A stretch of DNA of 64,000 nucleotides from UBA2336 sp964419145. Lineage in GTDB: Bacteria; Bacteroidota; Bacteroidia; Cytophagales; Cyclobacteriaceae. The stretch lies in contig CAYQOM010000006.1 in NCBI GenBank assembly GCA_964419145.1, positions 1-64,000 on the forward strand, in the 5' to 3' direction. The position numbers were made by a program, and so were the translations under genes. Shown here in pieces: positions 36,248 to 45,028 of the stretch (position 1 is its first letter; the number at the start of each line of letters is the position of its first letter). A model generated the notes under the pieces. The model was given only the letters and a program-made list of their open reading frames with translations, searched no databases and was not told the DNA's origin.

Positions 36248-37569
36248 TGCTCAAACAGCACCACATCAAATTTCTTTAACTCCTCCAGAACGGGATCATA
36301 GATTTCGCTCATGGTTGGAATTTGCACCCCCCTGCTTTTAATCTTACCCTGCAATAAAAGCTTCGCAGCAATACCCATGGGCAAGCCAACTGTTTTGGCC
36401 ATGGCCGTGTGTACGGCATCATCACCTTTAGCCACCAACGATGCCTGAATTGTTTTCACTTTACCTTGCAGTTCAATCTTAAACCGGTGGATCATCACAA
36501 TCATATCTTTATCTGAAGATTGAAGCACCCAACGTTTATTCAAAATATGTTCAAGTATTTGTGCGGGTGTTCCTTTTTGCAAGCCTACCGGTTCATCAGA
36601 AAAAAGACCTGACCAGGATAAGCGCGCAAGCTCACCACTATCTTTTGCCAATTTAAACTGGCGCATGAGCTTATCCTCAGGCGCTTCCGTTTTACTTCCC
36701 TCCAGAAAGGCATTTATAAAATCACGATGAGTCATGCTGCCTACGCGTTCCATAGTATAGGTGTCATCGCAACATCCCGATTGTACCAACACATCCCAGG
36801 CCGGGCAGAAACCGTAGTTACGCAGGGTACCACGCAACATGGTTTCAATACCATCAACTGCATACGTATCTATATATTTCAAAGAGTCGCGGTTAGCATA
36901 TCCCTCATAGGCTCCATATCCGGGCACGGTTACATGTGCGATGCGCTTAAACAATTGTTGATAAGGAATATATTTCACTTGGCCTTCCTCAAGAAATTTG
37001 GCGGTGCCCTGCCCGGCCATTACCACGTTGCGCGGGTTCCATGTGAATTTATATCGCCATGGATTTTCCGGATCGGTTTCCGGTGCAATCAACCCACCGG
37101 TAAACGACTCAAAAGATCGGATGATGCCCCCTTCACCACGCACACGGTCAATCAGTTGCATGGCGCTCATGTGATCTATACCCGGATCTAATCCGCATTC
37201 ATTCAAAAACAGTAAATCTTTTTTCAGCGCATCTTCATGCAATCCCTTCATCTCATCTGAAACGTAGCTGGCGGTGATCAGGTGCTTGCCCAACGCCAGG
37301 CAATACCGGGCCACTACAATATGGAGATGAGGCGGAAGCAACGATATCACCACATCTGCGGAAGCGATGGTTTCATTTGCCTGATCCGCTTGTTGGATAT
37401 CGAATGTTATGGCCTTGCCATTTGAAGAATGGCCGACTTTAGCCTGAGCGGCATCAATTGAAAAGTCGCCCACTACAATTTGCCACCCATGAGAAGCCGC
37501 TAAATCAAGCAAATATGAAATGAGCGAGGAAGAAGAGCGGCCTGCGCCTAAAACCAGAATTGTTTTCAT
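36244..37569 (-). CDS. Saccharopine dehydrogenase family protein (LYS9-like)
   Basis: ATG at 37569 gives 441 residues beginning MKTILVLGAGRSSSS, a Rossmann nucleotide-binding start; the longer frame from 37641 adds 24 unlikely residues. SGHIV-like catalytic features cannot be assigned by eye, but ECGLDPGIDHMSAM, GGLIAPE and LARLSWSGLFSDEPVG match glutamate-forming saccharopine dehydrogenases. It would interconvert saccharopine with aminoadipate semialdehyde and glutamate in lysine metabolism. No partner lysine-ketoglutarate reductase is seen nearby. Confidence 0.85.
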   Translation of the reverse strand: MKTILVLGAGRSSSSLISYLLDLAASHGWQIVVGDFSIDAAQAKVGHSSNGKAITFDIQQADQANETIASADVVISLLPPHLHIVVARYCLALGKHLITASYVSDEMKGLHEDALKKDLLFLNECGLDPGIDHMSAMQLIDRVRGEGGIIRSFESFTGGLIAPETDPENPWRYKFTWNPRNVVMAGQGTAKFLEEGQVKYIPYQQLFKRIAHVTVPGYGAYEGYANRDSLKYIDTYAVDGIETMLRGTLRNYGFCPAWDVLVQSGCCDDTYTMERVGSMTHRDFINAFLEGSKTEAPEDKLMRQFKLAKDSGELARLSWSGLFSDEPVGLQKGTPAQILEHILNKRWVLQSSDKDMIVMIHRFKIELQGKVKTIQASLVAKGDDAVHTAMAKTVGLPMGIAAKLLLQGKIKSRGVQIPTMSEIYDPVLEELKKFDVVLFEH

Positions 37570-37652
37570 AGCTAGCAAAATAACCGATAATGAGGGGTTA
37601 ATAGAATCAGTACCCGAAAATTTATAACTTACTAACCCCAAGCAATAGTACG

Positions 37653-38135
37653 ATGAGTGAATTCAGCATGTTCAACCATTTCGATGAACTGGATCAGGAG
37701 TCGAAATACCTCGCCCACAAAGCCAAGGATGCCGCCAATCATGCCCATGCGCCTTACTCAAAATTTACGGTAGGCGCTGCCCTTATTTTAGATGACGGTA
37801 CTGTTGTAACCGGAGCAAATTATGAGAATGCGGCATATCCATCAGGCATGTGTGCCGAACGGGTGGCACTTTTTGCAGCAGCAGCCCAACATCCTGAAAG
37901 GCGTATTATGAAAATCGCCATTGTTGCTAAAAAAAAGGGTGGCAAAGAGCTTGTTCCTGCAACCTCATGTGGCCCTTGTCGGCAGGTCATGCTTGAATTT
38001 GAGATGAATCAGAAGAAGCCCATCACCATCGTGATGCAAGCCGATGATAATTCCTGGGTAATGGCCCCCTCTGCCCAGTCGCTGCTGCCGTTTAGTTTTA
38101 CCCGAAACAACCTCGATCATTCCCATAAAAAATAG
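37653..38135 (+). CDS. cdd: Cytidine deaminase
   Basis: 160 residues. Deaminates cytidine/deoxycytidine in pyrimidine salvage. The zinc site is complete: CAERVALF (Cys and catalytic Glu) and CGPCRQ (two Cys). YSKFTVGAALILDDG and NYENAAYPSGMCAE are typical. The single-domain length fits the tetrameric type. It is divergent from the saccharopine dehydrogenase-like gene with an 83-base gap. Confidence 0.95.
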   Translation: MSEFSMFNHFDELDQESKYLAHKAKDAANHAHAPYSKFTVGAALILDDGTVVTGANYENAAYPSGMCAERVALFAAAAQHPERRIMKIAIVAKKKGGKELVPATSCGPCRQVMLEFEMNQKKPITIVMQADDNSWVMAPSAQSLLPFSFTRNNLDHSHKK

Positions 38136-38153
38136 CCTAAAAAGGCTTATTTT
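38127..38153 (+). terminator. Weak terminator at the end of cdd
   Basis: aaaatagcc / ggcttatttt forms a stem with one bulge and a short A-rich loop, overlapping the cdd stop and followed by T-rich sequence. It separates cdd from the signalling cluster. Confidence 0.5.
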
Positions 38154-38305
38154 AAGCAGAAATTGCTGATTTTGCTCCGCATCAGTCATGCCCGCAAGGG
38201 TTGTGGCTGATTGACCGGGGTTAATTAAAATCGAATTGGTGCCCAGGTATTTAACTCATGTAATATTTTGCATAGAATTAGGCCAGGCATACATGCAATG
38301 TGGCC

Positions 38306-38313
38306 TATTTTTG
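38306..38313 (+). promoter_or_regulatory. -7 box candidate (TATTTTTG) for the signalling cluster
   Basis: A perfect TAnnTTTG 29 bases before the CheR ATG, in a 207-base gap that otherwise holds nothing recognisable. A TTTG at 38267-38270 is too far upstream (35 bases) for a standard -33 element, so promoter assignment is tentative. Confidence 0.4.
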
Positions 38314-38342
38314 AACCCGTTAGTTAAAAGACCTATCATCTC

Positions 38343-39164
38343 ATGCAGGACATTGACATAGTCGACCTGAAAAAGATTTCGGAATTTATTTTCCAGAAAT
38401 ACCAGTACGACTTTCGCAACTACGCCATGTCCTCTTTCAAGCGCAGGGTTCAGCGTATCCTCGAATTGAAAAAGCTCACCGTTGATGGGCTGATTAAAAA
38501 ATTAACCGATACGCCATCCTTTATTAACGAGTTTCTGGACGAACTGACCGTTAACGTTACGGAAATGTTCCGCGACCCGAGCTTCTGGCGCATCATGCGG
38601 GAAGAAATAATCCCCGCTATACTCCTGAATCACAAGCAGTTCAAGATATGGCATGCCGGGTGTTCCTCGGGTGAAGAAGTGCTCTCCATGGCCATTTTGT
38701 TAAAGGAAATGGGCATTCTGGATAGTGTGCAGCTTTATGCCACCGACCTGGACACCACTATTCTTGAGCGTGCCCGGTCGGCTACCTACTCCATGAAAAA
38801 CATGGAGCTGAATGAAAAAAACTACATCCGGTTTCAGGGAGCTGGCTCGTTAACTGACTATTATAAGGCAGAGAACGGTTACGCTGTATTCAATAAGGAC
38901 CTGTTGGCGAATGTCAACTTCCGTAAGCATGACCTGGTATTGGGTGAAGCCTTCAACAAGTTCGACTTGATTTTGTGTCGGAACGTCATGATCTATTTCA
39001 ACCAAACGTTGCAAAATGATGTGTTGAAAAAATTTCATGAAAGCTTATTCAAGTATGGCTACCTCGCCATCGGATCAAAGGAATCACTGATCTGGTGCGA
39101 TTATGCCAACCGCTTTATCGTAGTGAACAACGAAGAGAAAATTTATAAGAAGATAAAAGACTAA
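38343..39164 (+). CDS. CheR-type protein-glutamate methyltransferase
   Basis: 273 residues. The N-terminal all-alpha CheR domain (about 1-80) is followed by a SAM-dependent methyltransferase domain: VTEMFRDPSFW, HAGCSSGEE (104-112, the SAM loop), YATDLD and LCRNVMIYF (about 210). It should methylate glutamates on a receptor, but no classical methyl-accepting protein is in the window. It begins a same-strand run with CheB-, GAF-, phosphatase-, SiaB- and SiaC-type genes, 12 bases before CheB, so it probably acts in that pathway and not in flagellar chemotaxis. Confidence 0.9.
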   Translation: MQDIDIVDLKKISEFIFQKYQYDFRNYAMSSFKRRVQRILELKKLTVDGLIKKLTDTPSFINEFLDELTVNVTEMFRDPSFWRIMREEIIPAILLNHKQFKIWHAGCSSGEEVLSMAILLKEMGILDSVQLYATDLDTTILERARSATYSMKNMELNEKNYIRFQGAGSLTDYYKAENGYAVFNKDLLANVNFRKHDLVLGEAFNKFDLILCRNVMIYFNQTLQNDVLKKFHESLFKYGYLAIGSKESLIWCDYANRFIVVNNEEKIYKKIKD

Positions 39165-39176
39165 GGGCTGATCCCG

Positions 39177-39770
39177 ATGAGCATGTTTACTTTAAATAAC
39201 AGCTACAAAGCCGTTGTAATCGGTGGATCAGCCGGGAGTTTTCAGGGAGTAGTGAAAATACTTTCTCAATTGCCGAAAGGTTTTCCGCTGCCGATTATTA
39301 TGGCGCTGCACCGGTTGAAACACGTGCGCCACGGATTTGTGGAAGCACTTTCGCTGAAAAGTGTGGTGCAGGTAGTGGAACCCGATGACAAGGAGCCTTT
39401 AAAAAAAGGTGGCGTTTACCTTGCTCCAGCCAATTATCACCTTTCGGTTGAGTTGGGAAATAACTTTTCCTTGTCGACTGAAGAAATGATGAACAACTCA
39501 CGCCCCGCGATTGACATTACGTTAGGATCGTGTGCGTATGTGTTTAAAGATAAGCTGATCGGCATCCTGCTCTCAGGAGCAAATAAAGATGGGGCCCTCG
39601 GCATGAAGTATATAAAGGATCGTGGCGGAATGACCATAGTACAGGAACCTTCGGAGTGCATGATTGAAACCATGCCAAAGGCAGCCATGGCCCTGACGAA
39701 AATTGATCACGTGTTGAAAGTGGATCAGATTGTGGAGTTTTTTAAAGAATTAGATAAGCAATACCGATGA
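39177..39770 (+). CDS. Stand-alone CheB-type methylesterase (no receiver domain)
   Basis: 197 residues, covering only the methylesterase domain. The catalytic triad is intact: S18 in GGSAGS, H45 in MALHRL and D138 in SGANKDGALG. Without a receiver it cannot be switched by a CheA-type kinase in the usual way. GVYLAPANYHL and MPKAAMAL are canonical. It overlaps the following GAF-protein gene by four bases, which argues for coupled translation. The target is unknown; the CheR next door is the natural antagonist. Confidence 0.9.
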   Translation: MSMFTLNNSYKAVVIGGSAGSFQGVVKILSQLPKGFPLPIIMALHRLKHVRHGFVEALSLKSVVQVVEPDDKEPLKKGGVYLAPANYHLSVELGNNFSLSTEEMMNNSRPAIDITLGSCAYVFKDKLIGILLSGANKDGALGMKYIKDRGGMTIVQEPSECMIETMPKAAMALTKIDHVLKVDQIVEFFKELDKQYR

Positions 39771-40528
39771 TGTCCTTGTTTAAAGACCGATTAACTGTAA
39801 GTCATGTACTGGCCGCACTTTTTTTCCTGGGTGTGCTGCTTTCAGCTTACATGCTGTATAAAATCCCTGACACCTTACAGGTTACGAGTGGATTCTCTCA
39901 ACTCATAACACCATACATCATTATCGCCATAACGCTAGCCCTGGGTATTGCAGCGCTCATCTTTGCACTGGAGTATAAAAAAGAATTGATCGTTATCCGC
40001 GACCGGGTTATTACTACCCAGGATGACACGACTACATCAGAAGGCAAAACTTCTTCAACGTATTCAATTGGCGCAATCCAGCAGGCAGTAAAGGGTGCGA
40101 AGAACAACAATGAAACTTTTCAAAAAGGACTTCAGGCCCTTGGCAAAACTATGGAAGTCGGACAAGGTGCGATTTATAATGTGGTAAGCCAGGGCGATAC
40201 CATAACCGCCAAATTTGTTGACGGGTATGCGTTTACCCTGGAAGAAGGAAAGACCATTGAGTTTGATTCAGGCGATGGCCTGATCGGGCAGGCAGTGGCT
40301 TCGGGAAAAACATTATCCATTGACGAAGTTCCTGAAGGGTACATCAACATCGTTTCTGGTTTGGGTAACGCCTCACCTCGTTATCTGCTGATAGTGCCCA
40401 TCAAAAAAGAAAACTCAGTAACAGGAGTTTTTGAGTTGGCTTCGTTTACACCGTTCGATGCCGCCAAACAAAAATTTGCAGAAGCTGCCGCGCAGGTATT
40501 GGCAGAAAATTCAGGTTCAAAAAATTAA
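39767..40528 (+). CDS. Membrane-anchored GAF domain protein
   Basis: 253 residues. Two hydrophobic helices (about 11-33 and 45-68) are followed by a linker and a GAF domain (about 115-250) with GLIGQAVASGKT, PEGYINIVSGLG and YLLIVPIKKENSVTGVFELA. The same motif order occurs in the GAF domain of the next gene's product. There is no output domain, so it may bind a ligand and act on a partner protein. It overlaps cheB by four bases and is followed after six bases by the phosphatase gene. Confidence 0.85.
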   Translation: MMSLFKDRLTVSHVLAALFFLGVLLSAYMLYKIPDTLQVTSGFSQLITPYIIIAITLALGIAALIFALEYKKELIVIRDRVITTQDDTTTSEGKTSSTYSIGAIQQAVKGAKNNNETFQKGLQALGKTMEVGQGAIYNVVSQGDTITAKFVDGYAFTLEEGKTIEFDSGDGLIGQAVASGKTLSIDEVPEGYINIVSGLGNASPRYLLIVPIKKENSVTGVFELASFTPFDAAKQKFAEAAAQVLAENSGSKN

Positions 40529-40534
40529 GGACGC

Positions 40535-43500
40535 ATGCTCGCAAAATTTAACGATCTCGACATTACTTCTAAAATAACCTTACTGGTGCTCATCATCAGC
40601 ATTACTGCTGTGAGTGCCATAAGTTTTTTCTCCTTTGATGTTAACCGACAGGCTACTCGCGACAAATATCAGTATAGCTTACAAGCCATTGCTGATGCAA
40701 AGACCACACATATCAACCAATTTTTTGAAACATCCGCGCGTGCCATTACTTCCGTTCAAACCGGTTTGGATTCTGTGAATTCAGGTGCCGAATATTTAAT
40801 TCGTCAGCAACAAATTTTTGGTTTTGATTTTGTTCACCTCACCAACCTGAATGGTGCCATTCTCGAATCATCGGATACAACGCTTGAAAGCAGAACTTTT
40901 CTTGATCCGGATGGTTCAAGTTTTGCAGCCGGACACCTCGGTGTTCACTTCAGTCCGGTGTTTAAAGAAAATGGGAAGTACTTTCTTTTCGTGCTGGCTC
41001 CGGCTAAAACAACAAGTGGCGATGGACTGATCATCGCTAAACAAAGCCTCGAGAACCTGTATAAATCCCTTACCGACTATCGCGGATTAGGCAAAACCGG
41101 AGAAGTGCTGATTGGGAAGCTTGATGAAGTCAATAAAAAAATTCTGTTGGTGAGCCCGGTGCGGCCAGAGCCCCAAGCAGCCATTAAATTATACAACACC
41201 ACTGATAAAGCGGTTGATGCTTTCCGCAATGCGTTGGAAGGAACCGCTGAGGGATCAGGAACCGGTATAGATTACCAACACAAAGAAGTATTACAGGTAT
41301 GGCGCAAGCTCAACCAACCTGGCTGGGCGCTGGTAAGCAAAATGGATGTTGACGAAGCCAGTGGCGATGCCGGATCATTGCTTCAGATTTTTATTACGGT
41401 TGGCATCTGCATTGTGCTGGTAGCCATTGCAGCCAGTATACTTTACGCCCGTTCGTTGCTTCGCCCTATCAATACCATGCGCCATGCACTCGAACTGATC
41501 TCACAAGGAGTGTTGCCAGAAACTATCGACAACGTTCACCTGGATGAGTTCGGTAAAATGGCCTCAAAAATCAATCACCTTACTCAGTCGTTGAGACGCA
41601 ATGCCGACTTTGCTCAAAAGATCGGAGAAGGAAAGTACGATACACAATTCACACCAGCCAGTGATAACGACTTGCTGGGCATGTCGTTGCTGAACATGCG
41701 CCAAAACCTGATTGACAACGAACGCAGAGACACCGAGCGTAACTGGATTGTTCGTGGCGTTGCTGAAATCAGCGAAATGCTCAGGCTTCACGATTCAATC
41801 GATTCACTAAGCGATGATGTCGTGAAATTCATATTGGATAAGATTGGTGCCGTACAAGGAGCATTTTATGTGGTGGATGACGAAGGTCGCGAACCGATCA
41901 TAGAAATGCGCGCCAGCTATGCCTATGGCCGTAAGAAATACCTGAAAACCAAATTCAAATTTGCAGAAGGACTTGTGGGGCAGGCTGCTGTAGAAAAGGA
42001 CATTGTGCTGCGCACGGAAATCCCGCACGAATACGTAACACTGACATCCGGTATTCTGGGCGATCAACGCCCTACATGTATCCTGGTGGTGCCGTTAATT
42101 ACCAACGAAGAAGTGTATGGTGTACTGGAATATGCTGCCCTGAAGAAATTTGATCCATCGCAGATAAAGTTTGTACAGGAACTCAGTTTGATTCTTGCCC
42201 GCACCATCTTTAACATCAAGGTGAATGAGCGCACGCGTAAACTCCTTGAAGAATCACAGGCCATGAGTGCTGAACTTCAGGAGAAGCAGGAAGTGTTACG
42301 CCAGAATGCAGAAGAAATGCAGGCCACTCAGGAAGAACTGGAACGCACCAACACGGAGCTTGAGCATCAGGTAGAAGAAGTAAACCGCACGCAAAAGCGG
42401 ATGCAGCTATTGCTGGAAAACGCATCTGAGGTTATTACCATTTACGAAGAAGACGAAACCATTCGTTACATCTCCCCTTCTGTGGAAAGCATTCTGGGAT
42501 ATGGTCAGAAAGAATTGATCGGCAAGAGCGACTTTGATAAAGTTCATCCTGATTATAAAGATGTATACATCAGCTTATTCTCGCGGATGAAAGAAAATCC
42601 GGATGAAAAAGTTACGGTTCAGTTTGAATACCGCACCAAAGACAATCAATATATCTGGATTGAGGCGACCGGTACCAACTTCATGTCGAATACGGCCATT
42701 CACGGCTACATTTTAAATGCTCGCGACATTACCGAACGCAGAAGAGCCGAGCAAGAGCAACGCATGCGCAGTAAGATGCAGGCGTTATCCGAAAACTCAC
42801 CCGACCTGATTACACGACTGGAGGATGAATCTATTTCGTACATCAACCCGGTAATTGAATCGTACACCGGTAAAGGGCCTGCTGATTACCTGAATAAAAA
42901 GTATAGAGAGGCTGATTTGGACTCAACCATTCTAGAGAGCTGGTTACGCATAGTTGAACAGGTTAACGCCTCAAACGAAACCGTGGCTACTGAAATGGAC
43001 TTCCCTTCGGAGTTAGGTAAGCGCGTGATGCAGGTGAATGCCATTCCTGAATTTGACGAATCCAATAAACTTGAATCAGTGCTGGTGGTTTCGCACGACA
43101 TCACCGAGCGGAAGATGATTGAATTGGAGATTCAGAATAAGAATAAGAAGATCACCGAGAGTATCAATTACGCCAAGCGTATTCAAACAGCCATTCTACC
43201 CAACTCACGTGTAATCAGTAAAACACTACCCGATTCCTTTATCTTGTATAAACCCCGCGATGTGGTAAGTGGTGACTTCCCGTGGTTCATGCAAATCAAA
43301 AACGACATTTACATTGCCGCGGTGGATTGTACCGGTCACGGTGTACCGGGTGCCTTGTTGTCGTTAATCGGGTACTTCCTGCTGAACGATATTGTACGCA
43401 GCCGTAAGGTTACTGATCCGGGTGTTATATTGGACTTGCTGGATGAGGGCGTTACCAAAACCCTGCGCCAGGATGAAGATGCTTCTACCAAAGATGGTAT

Positions 43501-43900
43501 GGACATAGCCTTGTGTAAGGTGAACATGGACACCCGCGAAGTGGAGTATGCCGGGGCGCACCGCCCGTTATACATTATGCGAAACGGCACAATGGAAGAA
43601 GTGAAGGGTAATAAATTCCCGATTGGCGGGGGTATCTTTAAAAACCAGACAAACTTTACCAACACCAAGCTTACCCTGAAAAAGGGCGACTCCATCTACT
43701 TCAGCTCCGATGGGTACCCCGACCAGTTTGGAGGCCCGGAAGGACGCAAGTTTGGCCCCAAACGGGTACGTGAAATCATTGAGCGGGTACATAAAATGCC
43801 TATGCTGGATGCCTCGAAGATTTTCGACCAGGAGTGGGAGAGCTGGCGGGGCGACACCAAGCAGACAGACGATGTGCTGCTGATTGGGATTAAGTTTTAA
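40535..43900 (+). CDS. SiaA-like SpoIIE/PP2C phosphatase with extracytoplasmic sensor, HAMP, GAF and two PAS domains
   Basis: 1121 residues. One membrane helix (about 13-33), an extracytoplasmic sensor region (about 35-280, Cache-like by position), a second helix (about 283-308), HAMP (about 310-370), GAF (about 415-565), a coiled coil (about 568-625), two PAS domains (about 625-745 and 745-865) and a SpoIIE-type phosphatase (about 880-1121). Metal-binding aspartates are present: D914 in VSGDF, D931 in DCTGHGVPGA, D1059 in SSDGYPDQ and D1112/D1113 in TDDVLL. It should remove phosphate from Ser/Thr of a partner; the SiaC-type protein two genes on is the obvious candidate, by analogy with SiaA/SiaC of Pseudomonas. 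Confidence 0.92.
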   Translation: MLAKFNDLDITSKITLLVLIISITAVSAISFFSFDVNRQATRDKYQYSLQAIADAKTTHINQFFETSARAITSVQTGLDSVNSGAEYLIRQQQIFGFDFVHLTNLNGAILESSDTTLESRTFLDPDGSSFAAGHLGVHFSPVFKENGKYFLFVLAPAKTTSGDGLIIAKQSLENLYKSLTDYRGLGKTGEVLIGKLDEVNKKILLVSPVRPEPQAAIKLYNTTDKAVDAFRNALEGTAEGSGTGIDYQHKEVLQVWRKLNQPGWALVSKMDVDEASGDAGSLLQIFITVGICIVLVAIAASILYARSLLRPINTMRHALELISQGVLPETIDNVHLDEFGKMASKINHLTQSLRRNADFAQKIGEGKYDTQFTPASDNDLLGMSLLNMRQNLIDNERRDTERNWIVRGVAEISEMLRLHDSIDSLSDDVVKFILDKIGAVQGAFYVVDDEGREPIIEMRASYAYGRKKYLKTKFKFAEGLVGQAAVEKDIVLRTEIPHEYVTLTSGILGDQRPTCILVVPLITNEEVYGVLEYAALKKFDPSQIKFVQELSLILARTIFNIKVNERTRKLLEESQAMSAELQEKQEVLRQNAEEMQATQEELERTNTELEHQVEEVNRTQKRMQLLLENASEVITIYEEDETIRYISPSVESILGYGQKELIGKSDFDKVHPDYKDVYISLFSRMKENPDEKVTVQFEYRTKDNQYIWIEATGTNFMSNTAIHGYILNARDITERRRAEQEQRMRSKMQALSENSPDLITRLEDESISYINPVIESYTGKGPADYLNKKYREADLDSTILESWLRIVEQVNASNETVATEMDFPSELGKRVMQVNAIPEFDESNKLESVLVVSHDITERKMIELEIQNKNKKITESINYAKRIQTAILPNSRVISKTLPDSFILYKPRDVVSGDFPWFMQIKNDIYIAAVDCTGHGVPGALLSLIGYFLLNDIVRSRKVTDPGVILDLLDEGVTKTLRQDEDASTKDGMDIALCKVNMDTREVEYAGAHRPLYIMRNGTMEEVKGNKFPIGGGIFKNQTNFTNTKLTLKKGDSIYFSSDGYPDQFGGPEGRKFGPKRVREIIERVHKMPMLDASKIFDQEWESWRGDTKQTDDVLLIGIKF

Positions 43901-43992
43901 CCGATGTAGGAAAAACTACTATTTAGATACAAATAAACCGTGTTTTTGACCCAAATCTTAATAAATTCGAAACCCTAATTATAACAGAGACC

Positions 43993-44541
43993 ATGAAATT
44001 CATTTACGAACTACACCGAACCATGATGTCAGAAAAACTGATTCTGGTGTACCAGGGCGATTTCACCCAGGAAACAACAAAATCCATTCTGGCCATGGCC
44101 GAGCGAAATCTTGACTCTTCGGGAGAAGAATCAAGTACCAAGCGCAAGGTGTTTAACGTGATGGTGGAAGCATTGCAAAATATTGTGAAGCATAGCGATG
44201 AACTGGTAGATGGCGAAACACGAAGCCATGCCGCAATCTTTCTGATTGGAAGACAGGCCAACCGTTACTCCATCATGGCGGGCAATCCCATACGAAAAGA
44301 AAATGTGCCCAACCTTCAGAAAAAACTGGAACACATAAACGGACTGGATAAAGACGGCCTGAAAGATTTATACAAAGAAATCATTAAGAACACCACGATC
44401 TCTGAAAAGGGCGGTGCAAGTCTCGGCTTTGTTGATATGGCCCGTAAATCGGGCGAAAAGCTTGAGTTTTCCTTCCCCGAAATGAATGCAGATTATTGCT
44501 TCTTTTGCCTGAAGGTAAATGTACCTCGTGGAGACGAATAA
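43993..44541 (+). CDS. SiaB-type protein kinase (DUF6272, GHKL-like)
   Basis: 182 residues. An ATPase-like N-box (VMVEALQNIVKHS), GNPIRKENV and a glycine loop KGGASLGFVDMARKSG fit the SiaB family, serine/threonine kinases related to anti-sigma kinases. In Pseudomonas SiaB phosphorylates SiaC while SiaA dephosphorylates it. Gene order here (phosphatase, this kinase, SiaC-type protein) is the same. It lies 92 bases after the phosphatase gene and 40 before the SiaC gene. Confidence 0.88.
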   Translation: MKFIYELHRTMMSEKLILVYQGDFTQETTKSILAMAERNLDSSGEESSTKRKVFNVMVEALQNIVKHSDELVDGETRSHAAIFLIGRQANRYSIMAGNPIRKENVPNLQKKLEHINGLDKDGLKDLYKEIIKNTTISEKGGASLGFVDMARKSGEKLEFSFPEMNADYCFFCLKVNVPRGDE

Positions 44542-44581
44542 GAATAGATCAAAAAATATTAAACGCTAACGCACGATTATT

Positions 44582-44944
44582 ATGGAAATTTTAAATCTCG
44601 AAGGAACTGAAGATACCCCCAAAATTATTCTGGATAAAAAGAATGGCATATTCGAAATCTCAGGCCGTTCGCTACCTGAAGATTCAGCAGAGTTTTATCG
44701 TCCTGTATTGGAATGGATTGGTAACTACGGTGCTGAACCAAATCCTTCAACCGAATTCGTCTTTAAACTCGAATACTTCAATACCGCATCATCAAAATTA
44801 ATATTGGATGTTCTTTCTGCTCTGGAAGACATAAAAGGCATGAAGATTATGTGGTATTACCACGAAGATGACGAAGACATGGAAGAAGCCGGCCAGGAAT
44901 TTTCGGAGCTGGTAGAGATTCCGTTCGAGTTCAAGACGTATTGA
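44582..44944 (+). CDS. SiaC-type regulatory phosphoprotein (DUF1987)
   Basis: 120 residues. The segment FKLEYFNTASSKLILDVL places a threonine at residue 68, which is the position of the SiaB-phosphorylated Thr reported for Pseudomonas SiaC (from memory). The protein should switch partners with its phosphorylation state, set by the SiaB-type kinase and SpoIIE-type phosphatase encoded just upstream. In Pseudomonas the dephosphorylated form activates the diguanylate cyclase SiaD; no such gene is here, so the target is open. A strong hairpin with a T-run follows 21 bases after the stop. Confidence 0.9.
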   Translation: MEILNLEGTEDTPKIILDKKNGIFEISGRSLPEDSAEFYRPVLEWIGNYGAEPNPSTEFVFKLEYFNTASSKLILDVLSALEDIKGMKIMWYYHEDDEDMEEAGQEFSELVEIPFEFKTY

Positions 44945-44965
44945 TACCCGAACCTGATGAACTGA

Positions 44966-45017
44966 ATCGGTTATCTGTTCCATGCACTTGTAAGAAACGG
45001 ATAACCGATATTTTTTT
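44966..45017 (+). terminator. Intrinsic terminator or attenuator directly before the ABC transporter start
   Basis: Arms 44966-44979 and 44996-45009 pair over 14 positions, including a perfect 10-bp core (atcggttatc / gataaccgat) and one G-U pair. The loop is 16 bases and seven T follow at 45011-45017. The transporter ATG is at 45029, leaving 11 bases, too little for a separate promoter. Expression of the transporter must therefore read through, or start inside or before this element. Confidence 0.8.
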
Positions 45018-45028
45018 AACCCTGAACC

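Noticed and set aside
36727..37191. 154-codon plus-strand ORF
   Set aside because: Antisense to the saccharopine dehydrogenase-like gene, which has clear domain motifs.
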